From contig NZ_BPQL01000017.1 of the NCBI RefSeq assembly GCF_022179225.1, positions 44,377 through 108,376 of the forward strand: a stretch of DNA of 64,000 nucleotides, read 5' to 3'. Positions within the stretch are counted from its first letter, which is position 1; every line of letters begins with the position of its first letter. Shown one piece after another: positions 8,143 through 16,446 of the stretch. Position numbers and translations under genes: made by a program. The DNA is from Methylobacterium goesingense. GTDB taxonomy: Bacteria; Pseudomonadota; Alphaproteobacteria; Rhizobiales; Beijerinckiaceae. The notes under the pieces were generated by a model. The model ran no database searches and had not been told where the DNA came from. It worked only from the letters and a program-made list of their open reading frames with translations.

Positions 8143-9999
8143 ATGCCCGACCGCCCCTCGCCCCTGACGGCCCTGTCCGCCCGCCTCGGCGCCCTGCGCC
8201 ACCTGCCGGCCCTCGCCCGCCTCGTCTACGCCGCCAGCCCCCGCCTCCTCGTGGCGAGCCTCGCACTGCGCCTGGCGCGGGCGAGCCTGCCGGTCGTGAT
8301 GCTCTACCTCGCCAAACTCATCCTCGACGCGATCGTGGCCGAGCATGCCCGGCCGCACCCGGGCGGCCTCGGGCCCGAGGCCTGGCTCGCCGATCCGGCC
8401 CTGCGCCACCTCGCCGGGTTGGTGGCGGCGGAATTCGGCCTCGCCATCCTGACCGACCTCCTCGGGCGCGCCAGCACCCTGGTCGACGGCCTCGTGGCCG
8501 ACCTCTACGGCAACGCTGCCACCCTGAAGCTGATGCGGCACGCCGCCGACCTCGACCTCGAGCAGTTCGAGGACAGCGCGCAGCAGGACCGCCTGGAGCG
8601 GGCCCGGCGCCAGGTCACCGGCCGCTCCAACCTCCTGTTCCAGCTCTTCGGCCAGGGCCAGGACCTCATCACCCTGGTGGCCTTCGGACTCGGCCTCGTG
8701 GCCTTCGCGCCCTGGCTGATCCTGCTCCTCGTGGTCGCCCTGGTGCCGGCCTTCCTCAACGAGACCTACTTCAACCGCGAGGGCTACCGGCTGGCCTGGA
8801 CGCGCACGCCGGAGCGTCGCGAGATCGATTATCTGCGCTTCCTCGGCGCGAGCGTCGAATCCGCCAAGGAGGTCAAGCTGTTCGGGCTGAACGGCTACAT
8901 CGCCGAGCGCTACCGGGGGCTCGCCTCCAAGATCGTGGCCGACAACCGCGCCCTGGCGCTGCGGCGCGCCGGCTGGGGCGGCGCCTTCGCGGCGCTCGGC
9001 ACGCTCGCCTATTACCTCGCCTACGCCACCATCGTCTGGCGCACGGCGGCGGGGCAGTTCTCCATCGGCGACCTCGCCTTCCTGGCGGGCTCCTTCCAGC
9101 GCCTGCGCGGCCTGATCGAGGGCCTGCTCATGGGCTTCTCGCAGGTCGCCTCCCAGGCGCAGTACCTCGACGACCTGTTCTCGTTCTTCGCCGTGGTGCC
9201 GGCGATCCGCTCGCCCGCCGATCCGGTCGCCCTGCCGCGCCCGATCCGCAGCGGGATCGTGTTCGAGGACGTGGGCTTCCGCTATCCGGGCACGGAGACC
9301 TGGGCGGTGCGGTCCTTGAGCTTCCACCTCGCGGCCGGGGAGGTGCTGGCGCTGGTCGGCGAGAACGGCGCCGGCAAGACCACCATCGTCAAGCTCCTCA
9401 CCCGTCTCTACGACCCGACCGAGGGCCGCGTGCTCCTCGATGGCCTGCCGCTTTCCGCCTACGACCTCGAGGCCCTGCGCGCCCGCATCGGGGTGATCTT
9501 CCAGGATTTCGTGCGCTTCAGCTTCACCGCCCGCGAGAACGTGGCGGTCGGCCGGATCGCGGCGCGCGACGACGCCGAAAGGGTCGCCCGGGCGGCCGAA
9601 CGGAGTCTCGCCGACGGAGTCATCGGGCGCCTGCCGCTCGGCTACGACCAGCCGCTCGGCAAGCGCTTCGCCGAGGGCGTCGACCTTTCGGGGGGCGAGT
9701 GGCAGAAGATCGCCATCGCCCGCGCCTACATGCGCGAGGCCGAGATCCTGATCCTCGACGAGCCCACCGCTGCCCTCGACGCCCGGGCCGAGTTCGAGGT
9801 GTTCCAGCGCTTCCGCGAACTCAGCCACGGGCGCACGGCGGTGCTCATCTCGCACCGCTTCTCCACCGTGCGCATGGCCGACCGCATCCTGGTGCTGGCC
9901 GGCGGGCGGGTCATCGAGTCGGGCAGCCATGCCGAGTTGCAGGCGCTGGGCGGCCGCTACGCCGAACTTTTTGAACTGCAGGCGGCGGGGTATCGGTGA
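8143..9999 (+). CDS. ABC exporter half-transporter (permease fused to ATPase)
   Basis: The 618-residue protein has an N-terminal six-helix exporter domain (about 20-330) and a C-terminal nucleotide-binding domain. Walker A (GENGAGKTT), the Q-loop region (IFQDFVRFSFTARENVAVG), the signature LSGGEWQK, Walker B (ILILDEPTAALD) and the switch histidine (ISHRFST) are all present, so it should be catalytically competent as a homodimer. The ATG at 8143 (MPDRPSPLTAL) is preferred over an upstream in-frame start that adds an Arg-rich tail. No partner protein is adjacent and the substrate is unknown. Confidence 0.88.
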   Translation: MPDRPSPLTALSARLGALRHLPALARLVYAASPRLLVASLALRLARASLPVVMLYLAKLILDAIVAEHARPHPGGLGPEAWLADPALRHLAGLVAAEFGLAILTDLLGRASTLVDGLVADLYGNAATLKLMRHAADLDLEQFEDSAQQDRLERARRQVTGRSNLLFQLFGQGQDLITLVAFGLGLVAFAPWLILLLVVALVPAFLNETYFNREGYRLAWTRTPERREIDYLRFLGASVESAKEVKLFGLNGYIAERYRGLASKIVADNRALALRRAGWGGAFAALGTLAYYLAYATIVWRTAAGQFSIGDLAFLAGSFQRLRGLIEGLLMGFSQVASQAQYLDDLFSFFAVVPAIRSPADPVALPRPIRSGIVFEDVGFRYPGTETWAVRSLSFHLAAGEVLALVGENGAGKTTIVKLLTRLYDPTEGRVLLDGLPLSAYDLEALRARIGVIFQDFVRFSFTARENVAVGRIAARDDAERVARAAERSLADGVIGRLPLGYDQPLGKRFAEGVDLSGGEWQKIAIARAYMREAEILILDEPTAALDARAEFEVFQRFRELSHGRTAVLISHRFSTVRMADRILVLAGGRVIESGSHAELQALGGRYAELFELQAAGYR

Positions 10000-10211
10000 G
10001 GGAAGGGGGCGGATGCCGGGTTGCAGCCCGCTGGGCGTGCGTTCGACCCTGGGCGGACGTTGGACCCGTCTGCTTTCGGGCCACCCGATGGGACAGTGAG
10101 TGCGACCGGGTTGGGTGGTATCGAGATGGTCTGCTTTCGGACGGCAATCCCTTTAAGCGGACGTTGCCGCCGCGCCCGCTCACGATCGATAGCAGCCCGT
10201 CAGCTCCTGCA
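10000..10211. repeat. Degenerate dispersed repeat in the gap between the ABC exporter and the hybrid kinase
   Basis: The 212-bp gap contains two copies of GCGGACGTTG (about 10052 and 10157) and two copies of TCTGCTTTCGG (about 10068 and 10129). A related 'TTAAGCGGACGTT' occurs at about 25433 and a weaker one near 30225, each also beside a large kinase gene or its promoter side. It has the look of an old short repeat family rather than coding DNA. Confidence 0.4.
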
Positions 10212-12713
10212 TTACCGCCTCGCCTCGCGCCCCGCCTCGATCATCCAGCGGATGCGCGCCGCCATCGTCTCGATGGCGAACGGCTTCGTCAGCACCCCCA
10301 TACCGGGCGCTAGATGGCTGTTGCCCAGCACTGCATTCTCGGCGTAGCCGGTGATGAACAGCACTCTGAGGTCCGGTCTGGAAACACGGGCGGCATCGGC
10401 CATCTGCCGAGCGTTCATGCCGCCGGGCAGGCCCACGTCGCTAACCAGGAGGTCGATGCGCACGTTCGACTGCAGGATCCTAAGCCCGGCGGCGCTGTCT
10501 CCGGCCTCGATGGCCGTGTAGCCGAGATCCTCCAGGATGTCGGTGACGAGCATGCGCACGGTCGGCTCGTCGTCGACCACCAGCACCGTCTCGCCCTGCT
10601 CGGAACGTGGCAGTACGACTGCTGGAACCATATCGGAGCCATACGGCACCTCACCGTAGTGGCGCGGTAGGTAGATTGAGACTGTCGTCCCCGCGCCGAC
10701 CTCGGAGTATATGCGCACCTGTCCGCCCGACTGCTGCGCGAAGCCGTAGATCATCGACAGCCCAAGACCGGTGCCCTCGCCGATAGGCTTGGTTGTGAAG
10801 AACGGCTCGAAGACCCGTGCCATAACCTCGGGCGGCATGCCGGTGCCGGTGTCGGTGACGCTGAGCGTGAGGTACTGTCCCTCCGGCACGTCCTGCTGCC
10901 GCGCCGCACGCTCGTCCAGCCACTTATTGGACGTCTCGATGGTAATGGTGCCCCCGTCAGGCATTGCGTCGCGGGCGTTGATGCAGAGGTTCAGCAGCGC
11001 ATTCTCGAGCTGGGACGGGTCGACCAGGGTGGGCCAGACCCCTGAAGCGCCGACAACCTCGACGGCGATGCCCGGACCGACCGTGCGCTGGATCAGCTCC
11101 TGCATGCCGAGAGTCAAACGGTTCACATCCGTAGGCCTGGGATCGAGCGTCTGCCGGCGCGAGAAGGCGAGCAAGCGATGCGTCAGGGCTGCCGCCCGTT
11201 TCGAGGCGCCTTGCGCGGCGGCCATGTAGCGCTCGATGTCGTGGAACCGTCCCTGCTGCATGCGGGACTGCATCATCTCCAGCGAGCCGGATATGCCCGC
11301 CAGTAGGTTGTTGAAGTCGTGCGCGAGCCCACCGGTGAGCTGCCCGACCGCTTCCATCTTCTGCGCCTGCCGCAAAGCCTCCTGCGTGACGGCGAGTTCT
11401 GCTTCGGCGCGGAGCCGGGCCGAGATGTCCCGCGCGTAGTGGAACGCCCCGATGATCCGACCCTGTTCGTCCCGCAGCGGCGAGTAGGAGACCTCCCAAC
11501 GAGGCTTGGCCAGACGAGGGTCGCCGAACTCCTCGGTGACCGTGTACGCCTCCCCCGTCAGGGCTCGCGCCATCAACCCACGCATGATTGGGGCCTGGTC
11601 GGGCGGAAACAGGTCGGGGAACACATCGCCGAGCGCGACCCGACGTCCGAAGATCCGATAGAACTCGTCGCTATGCGACCGGTTGAAGTCGATCAGCCGA
11701 TAGTCCGTGTCGAAGGCGCAGATTGGGTCGGCATTCGACTGGATCATGTCGCGCGAGAGTTGCAGTTCCGCCGTCCTGGCGCGGACCTGAGCCTCCAACG
11801 TCGCGTTGAGGTCGCGCAGGCCCCGTTCGGCAGCGTGCTGCGCGCTGATATCGGTGTTGGTGCCGAACCAACGGACGAGCTCGCCAGCCTCGTTGCGGAT
11901 CGGTTCGGCGCGGGTGAGGAACGGCCGGTACTCGCCCGAGGCCGAGCGCAGGTGATAGACGCCTTCCCATGCTTCCCCGGCAGCCCAGCGCGCCCCGACC
12001 TCGGCGATGATGCGCTCGATCTGGTCCGACAGGTGGACGTCGCGCCAGCCCCAACCCTGCATGACTTCGAGGGTCGTGCCGGTGTATTCATACCATCTTC
12101 GATTGTACCAGAAGATGTGCCCGTCCGGCTCCGCCATCCATGCCAATTGGCTGACGTTCTCGGCCAGGGCCTGGAACTCGCGCACCTTTTCCCCGAGCTC
12201 CCTCTCGCGCTGCCGCAAGGCGGTCTCGGTATGCACCCGCCGGGTTGTCTCGGTGCAGGCGCAGAACATGCCCGCTACGGTGCCGTCCTCGCCCCGCAAC
12301 GGCGAGTACGAGAACGTGAACCAGGTCTGCTCGTCGAAGCCGTTCCGCGCCATGCGGAGCGGCATGTCTTCCATGTAGATCGCCTCGCCGTCGAGGGCCC
12401 GCCGGACGATGGGTTCGATGTCGGTCCATATCTCCGGCCAGACGTCTCGGAAGGCGCATCCGAGCGCGGCGGGATGCCTGCTCCCCAAGATCTGGACGTA
12501 GGCGTCATTGTAGAGGAAACCGAGGTCCGGCCCCCAAGCCATGAACATCGGGAACGCGGAACCCAACATCAAACTGACGCTCGCCCGTAACGGCGCGGAC
12601 CATGTCTCTGGCCGGCCGAGGGGTGAAAGTGTCCAATCATGGGCACGCATCAGCGCACCCACTCCCTTATCGCCAGCGAGGAACGCGGTTTCACGACCGA
12701 CCATGTCAGCCAC
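10212..12713 (-). CDS. Hybrid sensor histidine kinase with three PAS domains and a receiver
   Basis: The 833-residue soluble protein has PAS-like domains at about 35-155, 170-290 and 325-435. These are followed by an HWE-unlike HisKA block with the phospho-acceptor His in GLAHDFNNLL, an ATPase domain (NLCINARDAMPDGG, DTGTGMPPEV, GEGTGLGLSMIYGFA) and a C-terminal receiver (VLVVDDEPTVRML; phospho-Asp in LLVSDVGLPGG; LTKPF). No membrane helix is seen, so it senses a cytoplasmic cue such as redox or light/ligand. A GTG at 12713 with GAGG upstream is chosen; an ATG at 12704 is the alternative. It overlaps the ParD-like gene by 8 bp. No separate output regulator lies next to it. Confidence 0.9.
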   Translation of the reverse strand: MADMVGRETAFLAGDKGVGALMRAHDWTLSPLGRPETWSAPLRASVSLMLGSAFPMFMAWGPDLGFLYNDAYVQILGSRHPAALGCAFRDVWPEIWTDIEPIVRRALDGEAIYMEDMPLRMARNGFDEQTWFTFSYSPLRGEDGTVAGMFCACTETTRRVHTETALRQRERELGEKVREFQALAENVSQLAWMAEPDGHIFWYNRRWYEYTGTTLEVMQGWGWRDVHLSDQIERIIAEVGARWAAGEAWEGVYHLRSASGEYRPFLTRAEPIRNEAGELVRWFGTNTDISAQHAAERGLRDLNATLEAQVRARTAELQLSRDMIQSNADPICAFDTDYRLIDFNRSHSDEFYRIFGRRVALGDVFPDLFPPDQAPIMRGLMARALTGEAYTVTEEFGDPRLAKPRWEVSYSPLRDEQGRIIGAFHYARDISARLRAEAELAVTQEALRQAQKMEAVGQLTGGLAHDFNNLLAGISGSLEMMQSRMQQGRFHDIERYMAAAQGASKRAAALTHRLLAFSRRQTLDPRPTDVNRLTLGMQELIQRTVGPGIAVEVVGASGVWPTLVDPSQLENALLNLCINARDAMPDGGTITIETSNKWLDERAARQQDVPEGQYLTLSVTDTGTGMPPEVMARVFEPFFTTKPIGEGTGLGLSMIYGFAQQSGGQVRIYSEVGAGTTVSIYLPRHYGEVPYGSDMVPAVVLPRSEQGETVLVVDDEPTVRMLVTDILEDLGYTAIEAGDSAAGLRILQSNVRIDLLVSDVGLPGGMNARQMADAARVSRPDLRVLFITGYAENAVLGNSHLAPGMGVLTKPFAIETMAARIRWMIEAGREARR

Positions 12714-12903
12714 GGCTCGCCTCGTCGTGGGCCACAGGTCTTCTCATCGCCGTGAGGGTTGCCGCTTCGTCACGCTCCAGCAGGCGAAGCGCGGACCGCA
12801 TAACCTCACTGATGCTGCGGTAGCGGCCGGACGCGAGGAATGCGCAAAGGAGCGCGTCCTGTTCCGGGGTGATCGAGACGGTAACGGTTCGGCGCACGGA
12901 CAT
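12706..12903 (-). CDS. ParD-like antitoxin (ribbon-helix-helix), no ParE partner
   Basis: The 65-residue protein (RRTVTVSITPEQDALLCAFLASGRYRSISEVMRSALRLLERDE) matches the ParD/CopG pattern: a beta strand, then the ASGRYxSxSEVxRxxLRLLE helix pair. Canonical ParD is followed within a few bases by parE. Here the next gene is the hybrid kinase, whose start overlaps its stop by 8 bp, and no ParE-like frame is seen on either side. It could be an orphan antitoxin or a small regulator of the kinase gene. The start ATG at 12901-12903 leaves no N-terminal extension. Confidence 0.8.
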   Translation of the reverse strand: MSVRRTVTVSITPEQDALLCAFLASGRYRSISEVMRSALRLLERDEAATLTAMRRPVAHDEASRG

Positions 12904-13183
12904 CGATAAGCCATGCCTGCCGGGGCTTGTTCTTACAAGCGCGACACGGCCACGGATGCACCTACAGCACTTTAGGTTTCCAGTCCCGGCGCAATCCTGG
13001 AACGTCCGCCAACCGCCGCCAGCTGAAGTTGCTGGTGGGCTGACGAACGGCTGCTTCGAAGAAAGCGCCGGCGACGGTCCTAGCGGCTGGGTCGGGTCGG
13101 AGACGGAACTTACACTTCGGAGCGGAAGTCCAGGGGCCGACTGCCACCCGCTCGCCCGCGTCCGCCCCCAGCCGCGATCGTCC

Positions 13184-14662
13184 CTACCGCCCAACCACCG
13201 GCCGCACCGACCACGTCCCCCAATAGACAGGGCGGCCGAACACGCTGGAGGCGCCCGTGCCGGCCTGTCCCGGTGCGAGGCGGTCGAGCCAGGTCACGAG
13301 GCCGGCCTTGGCGCGGTAGTTCGTGGGCGTGGCGAGGTTGCCGTAGCGGTCGGTCATCCAGAAGTGCTGGCTGCGCCCGAAGCGCCCGGAGCCGTCGCCC
13401 CCCGAGCGCAGGCCGAGATACGCGGTGGAGCGCATGATCGCCTGCGGCTCGGAGAACCAGGTCAGGCCCGCCAGCGAGCCCGGCGCGAGGTCGGCGGTGT
13501 ACTGCACGCAGATGTCCGAGACCGGGCCGTCCATGGTGTTGGCCGGGCGGTTGCAGCGGTAGGCCACCACCCAGCGGTCCATGTCGCGGGCCTTGGCCAC
13601 GCGCACGAGGCTCTGGTTCGGCAGGGGCTGCGCGATGGTGCGGGCCGCGGACCAGGGCCGGTCGGCGGTGAGGTCGCGGCTGGTGCGCAGGTAGAGGCCC
13701 ATGCGCCGGGTCGCCACCGGCTCGTTGCAGTCGGAGGGCAGCACGTCGGTGTAGAAGTAGTGGTAGACCTGATCGACCACGCTGATCGAACCGACGAGGT
13801 CGGTCCGGTCGAAGCCCTGGCCCTGGCAATGGCCCACCACCGGCGCGCCGGTCTCGTCCAGGACGACGCCGGGATCGGGCTCGGCCTCCGTCCGCCCGCG
13901 GCGACGGCGCCCGCGCGGCTCCGGGTCCGTCTTGCCCAGCGGCGTCCAGGTCGTCCCGGCCTCCGCGCCGCCGCGGATGTCGAAGCGGGTGAAGTCGAGG
14001 GTGCGGGCCTGGAGCAGGGCGTGCCGGTTGCCGTTCTCCGTCGGCATCGCCGCGAGGAAGAACACGTAGCTGTAGGCGTCCCCGCCCCAGTCGCGGCCCG
14101 CCACCGTGATCGGGTGGCGCGCGGCGATGCCCTCGGCCGTGGTCTCGGGCGGCGGGGCGGCCTCGCGGCGGCGCCCGCGTCGCGCGCGCGCCTCCCGGGG
14201 CCGCTCCGCCGCGCGGGTCACCTCCCAGAGGCGCCCCTGGACCGGCGGCATCGTGGTGGCGAGCTGCTCGGGCATCGCGCCCGCCCGCACCGAGCCGCCG
14301 TCGAGGGGGTCGCCGGCCCGGCGCGGCGCGCAGGTCTCGGCCCCGCGCCGGGACGGGCCAGCGAGGGGCGTCTCCGCCTGGTAGACCGCCTGGAGCGGCC
14401 CGGTGCCGGGCGTCGTGCGCAGGATCTGCACGCCGCTGACGGATTCGCAGGCCCGCGGGGCCACGAACACGCCCTCCGCCTCGTTGCCCCGGCAGATCTC
14501 CAGGCTGCCGCCGCCGGTCACGTAGCAGCTGGTGTCGGTGGTCTGCGCGCCGGCCACCGTGCCGCCGGCGAGCAGAGCCGAGGTGGCGAGGAAAGCGGCT
14601 GCGCAGGCCGTTGCGAAGGCGCTCGGGCGCGCCGCGAGGGGGGAGGGCTTGGGATCGATCAC
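13184..14662 (-). CDS. Exported protein of unknown function
   Basis: The 492-residue protein has a signal peptide (AFATACAAAFLATSALLAGGTVAGAQ, cleavage probable after AGAQ) and a secreted body with repeated Tyr/Trp-rich segments (WGGDAYSYVFFLAAM, VYHYFYTDVLPSDC, RWVVAYRCN, QHFWMTDRYGN). These are compatible with a beta-propeller or carbohydrate-active fold. A low-complexity Arg/Pro block (about 150-195) is probably a linker. I recognise no family. The GTG at 14662 keeps the signal peptide near-normal in length; a TTG at 14698 is possible. Cysteines are frequent enough for periplasmic disulfides. Confidence 0.7.
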   Translation of the reverse strand: MIDPKPSPLAARPSAFATACAAAFLATSALLAGGTVAGAQTTDTSCYVTGGGSLEICRGNEAEGVFVAPRACESVSGVQILRTTPGTGPLQAVYQAETPLAGPSRRGAETCAPRRAGDPLDGGSVRAGAMPEQLATTMPPVQGRLWEVTRAAERPREARARRGRRREAAPPPETTAEGIAARHPITVAGRDWGGDAYSYVFFLAAMPTENGNRHALLQARTLDFTRFDIRGGAEAGTTWTPLGKTDPEPRGRRRRGRTEAEPDPGVVLDETGAPVVGHCQGQGFDRTDLVGSISVVDQVYHYFYTDVLPSDCNEPVATRRMGLYLRTSRDLTADRPWSAARTIAQPLPNQSLVRVAKARDMDRWVVAYRCNRPANTMDGPVSDICVQYTADLAPGSLAGLTWFSEPQAIMRSTAYLGLRSGGDGSGRFGRSQHFWMTDRYGNLATPTNYRAKAGLVTWLDRLAPGQAGTGASSVFGRPVYWGTWSVRPVVGR

Positions 14663-14767
14663 GGGACACAGGGGTAACGCGCGCGGAGCATTCGGCAAGG
14701 CTCGGGCGCCGCGCCATCCACACCGCGCGGGGTCACGATCGCGCGGGGAAGTACCGAGGCCCCGGCC

Positions 14768-16060
14768 TCACGACGCGGCGCGGGCTTCCGTCCCGCACCA
14801 TTCGGCGACGAACAGCGCCATCGCGGTGGTGATCCGCTGCACGGAGGCGAGGCTCACGCACTCGTCGAAGCCGTGGATGTTCCGGCTGAACGGTCCGTAG
14901 CAGAGTGCCGGCACCCGGTCGTAGAGGGCATAGACCCGGGTATCGAGGTAGCTCGGCGACATGAAGCTCTGGAGGTCCGCGCCGGTGGCAGCCCGGTGCG
15001 CGTGGCCGAGCACGGCTTCCGCCTCCGAGCCCTCGGGGAGGGCGTAGCCCTCGGCGAAGAACCCGTTGAAGGCGACGCGGGGCGGCGTGTTCGACAGGAA
15101 GGCGTCGTCCCGGGCGAAGTCGGCCACCGCCTGCTCCACCGCGCGGGCGGCCTGCGCCGCCGAGACGCCGGGATAGAGCGCGATGCGGCAGTCGATCCGG
15201 CACCAGGCCGGCACCGAGGAGGCCCAGTCCCCGCCCTCGATCCGGCCGACATTGAGGTTGATGGCGTCGGGCTCATCGGCGAAGTGCGGATGGGCCGCTT
15301 TCTCGGCGTTCCAGCGCGCTTCCAGCGCCCGCAGGGCGCCGATGACCCGGTAGGTGGCGTCGATGGCGTTGGCGCCCGCCCCCATCTCGCGGACATGGAC
15401 CGGGCGCCCGCGCACCTCCACGGTGAACCAGAGCACACCGACATTGGCCCGCACCAGCTTCTCGTCCTCGGGCTCGGGGATCAGCACGGCGTCGGCCCGG
15501 TAGCCGCGCAGGTGGGTCATCAGGGCGCCGTTGCCGGTGGATTCCTCCTCGACCACGGATTGCAGGGTGACGGTGGCGGCCGGCTGCAGGCCGATACGCG
15601 CCAGCGCGTCGAGGGCGAACAGGTTGGCGGCGTGGCCCGCCTTCATGTCGGCGGCCCCGCGACCGTACATCCAGTCGCCGTCGATGACAGGCTCGAAGGG
15701 CGGGTGGGTCCAGAGGTCGGCGGGGCCGGGCGGCACCACGTCGACATGGGCCTGGAGGATCAGGGAGCGCCCGGTCTCGGCCCGTGGCCGGTGGATCCCG
15801 ACCACGAGGGGGGCTTGCGAATGCGTGTCCGACATCGCCGCCCCGCCCGGATGGGCGGCGAGTGCTGCCCCGTCCATGGTGAAGCGGTCCAGCGCGTAGC
15901 CCCGCGCGCGAAAGGCGCGGAACACGAAGTCCTGGATCGCATGCTCGGCGCCCCGCGTGGAGCCGAACCGCACCAGAGCCTGGGTGTGGGCGACCTGCTC
16001 GGGAAATCCCACCGCGACGGCCTCGGTGATGCGGGCGGCGAGGGCGGGATCGAGGGGCAT
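14768..16060 (-). CDS. M20-family metallopeptidase/deacylase (ArgE/DapE-like)
   Basis: The 430-residue enzyme has the M20 metal-ligand pattern: His-Asp in LILQAHVDVVPPG, the bridging aspartate in YGRGAADMKAG, the catalytic Glu-Glu in SVVEEESTGNGAL, Asp/Glu in LIPEPEDEKLV and the last histidine in NIHGFDE, with the dimerisation domain between. It hydrolyses an N-acyl or peptide amide bond, but whether the substrate is acetylornithine, a dipeptide or a carbamoyl amino acid is open. The ATG at 16060 follows AGGACACACCG. It lies downstream of the DUF3649-PepSY-DUF3325 genes on the same strand with a 47-bp gap, though functional linkage is doubtful. Confidence 0.88.
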   Translation of the reverse strand: MPLDPALAARITEAVAVGFPEQVAHTQALVRFGSTRGAEHAIQDFVFRAFRARGYALDRFTMDGAALAAHPGGAAMSDTHSQAPLVVGIHRPRAETGRSLILQAHVDVVPPGPADLWTHPPFEPVIDGDWMYGRGAADMKAGHAANLFALDALARIGLQPAATVTLQSVVEEESTGNGALMTHLRGYRADAVLIPEPEDEKLVRANVGVLWFTVEVRGRPVHVREMGAGANAIDATYRVIGALRALEARWNAEKAAHPHFADEPDAINLNVGRIEGGDWASSVPAWCRIDCRIALYPGVSAAQAARAVEQAVADFARDDAFLSNTPPRVAFNGFFAEGYALPEGSEAEAVLGHAHRAATGADLQSFMSPSYLDTRVYALYDRVPALCYGPFSRNIHGFDECVSLASVQRITTAMALFVAEWCGTEARAAS

Positions 16061-16107
16061 CGGTGTGTCCTGGCTGAGGCCGGCCCAGGGTAGCGGCGCT
16101 GCTCCGG

Positions 16108-16446
16108 TTAGGCGAGGAGGGCGGCGGCCAGGGCGAGCGGCAGGGCGAGGATCGCGGCGGGCCGGACCCAGCGCGGGCGATACGAGACCAGCCCGACCAC
16201 GAGGAGCGCCGCCCCGGTGAGCGAGCCGATCCACTGCACGGGCCCGAAGTTCCAGTCCGAGGTCAGGATCGCGGCGGCGAGCGAGACCGCGATGACGGCC
16301 CAGCCGCTGAGGCGCAGGGCTCTTGCCCGCGCGCGGCTCTGCGGCAGGCCCGCGATGGCCCGGTGGTGACGGTCCATCGAGAGACAGAGCGCGGCGAGCC
16401 CGGCGAAGCTCAAGGTCAGGTTGAGGGCGACGGAGAGCGGCGTCAT
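16108..16446 (-). CDS. DUF3325 small inner-membrane protein
   Basis: The 112-residue protein has three hydrophobic helices (LNLTLSFAGLAALCLSM, LSGWAVIAVSLAAAIL, LTGAALLVVGLVSY) and the SMDRHHRAI and DWNFGPVQWIGSLTG motifs of DUF3325. It is the last gene of an operon whose starts and stops overlap as ATGA: its ATG overlaps the stop of the PepSY gene. Members of DUF3325 are found next to PepSY reductases and TonB-dependent siderophore receptors. Molecular role unknown. Confidence 0.85.
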   Translation of the reverse strand: MTPLSVALNLTLSFAGLAALCLSMDRHHRAIAGLPQSRARARALRLSGWAVIAVSLAAAILTSDWNFGPVQWIGSLTGAALLVVGLVSYRPRWVRPAAILALPLALAAALLA

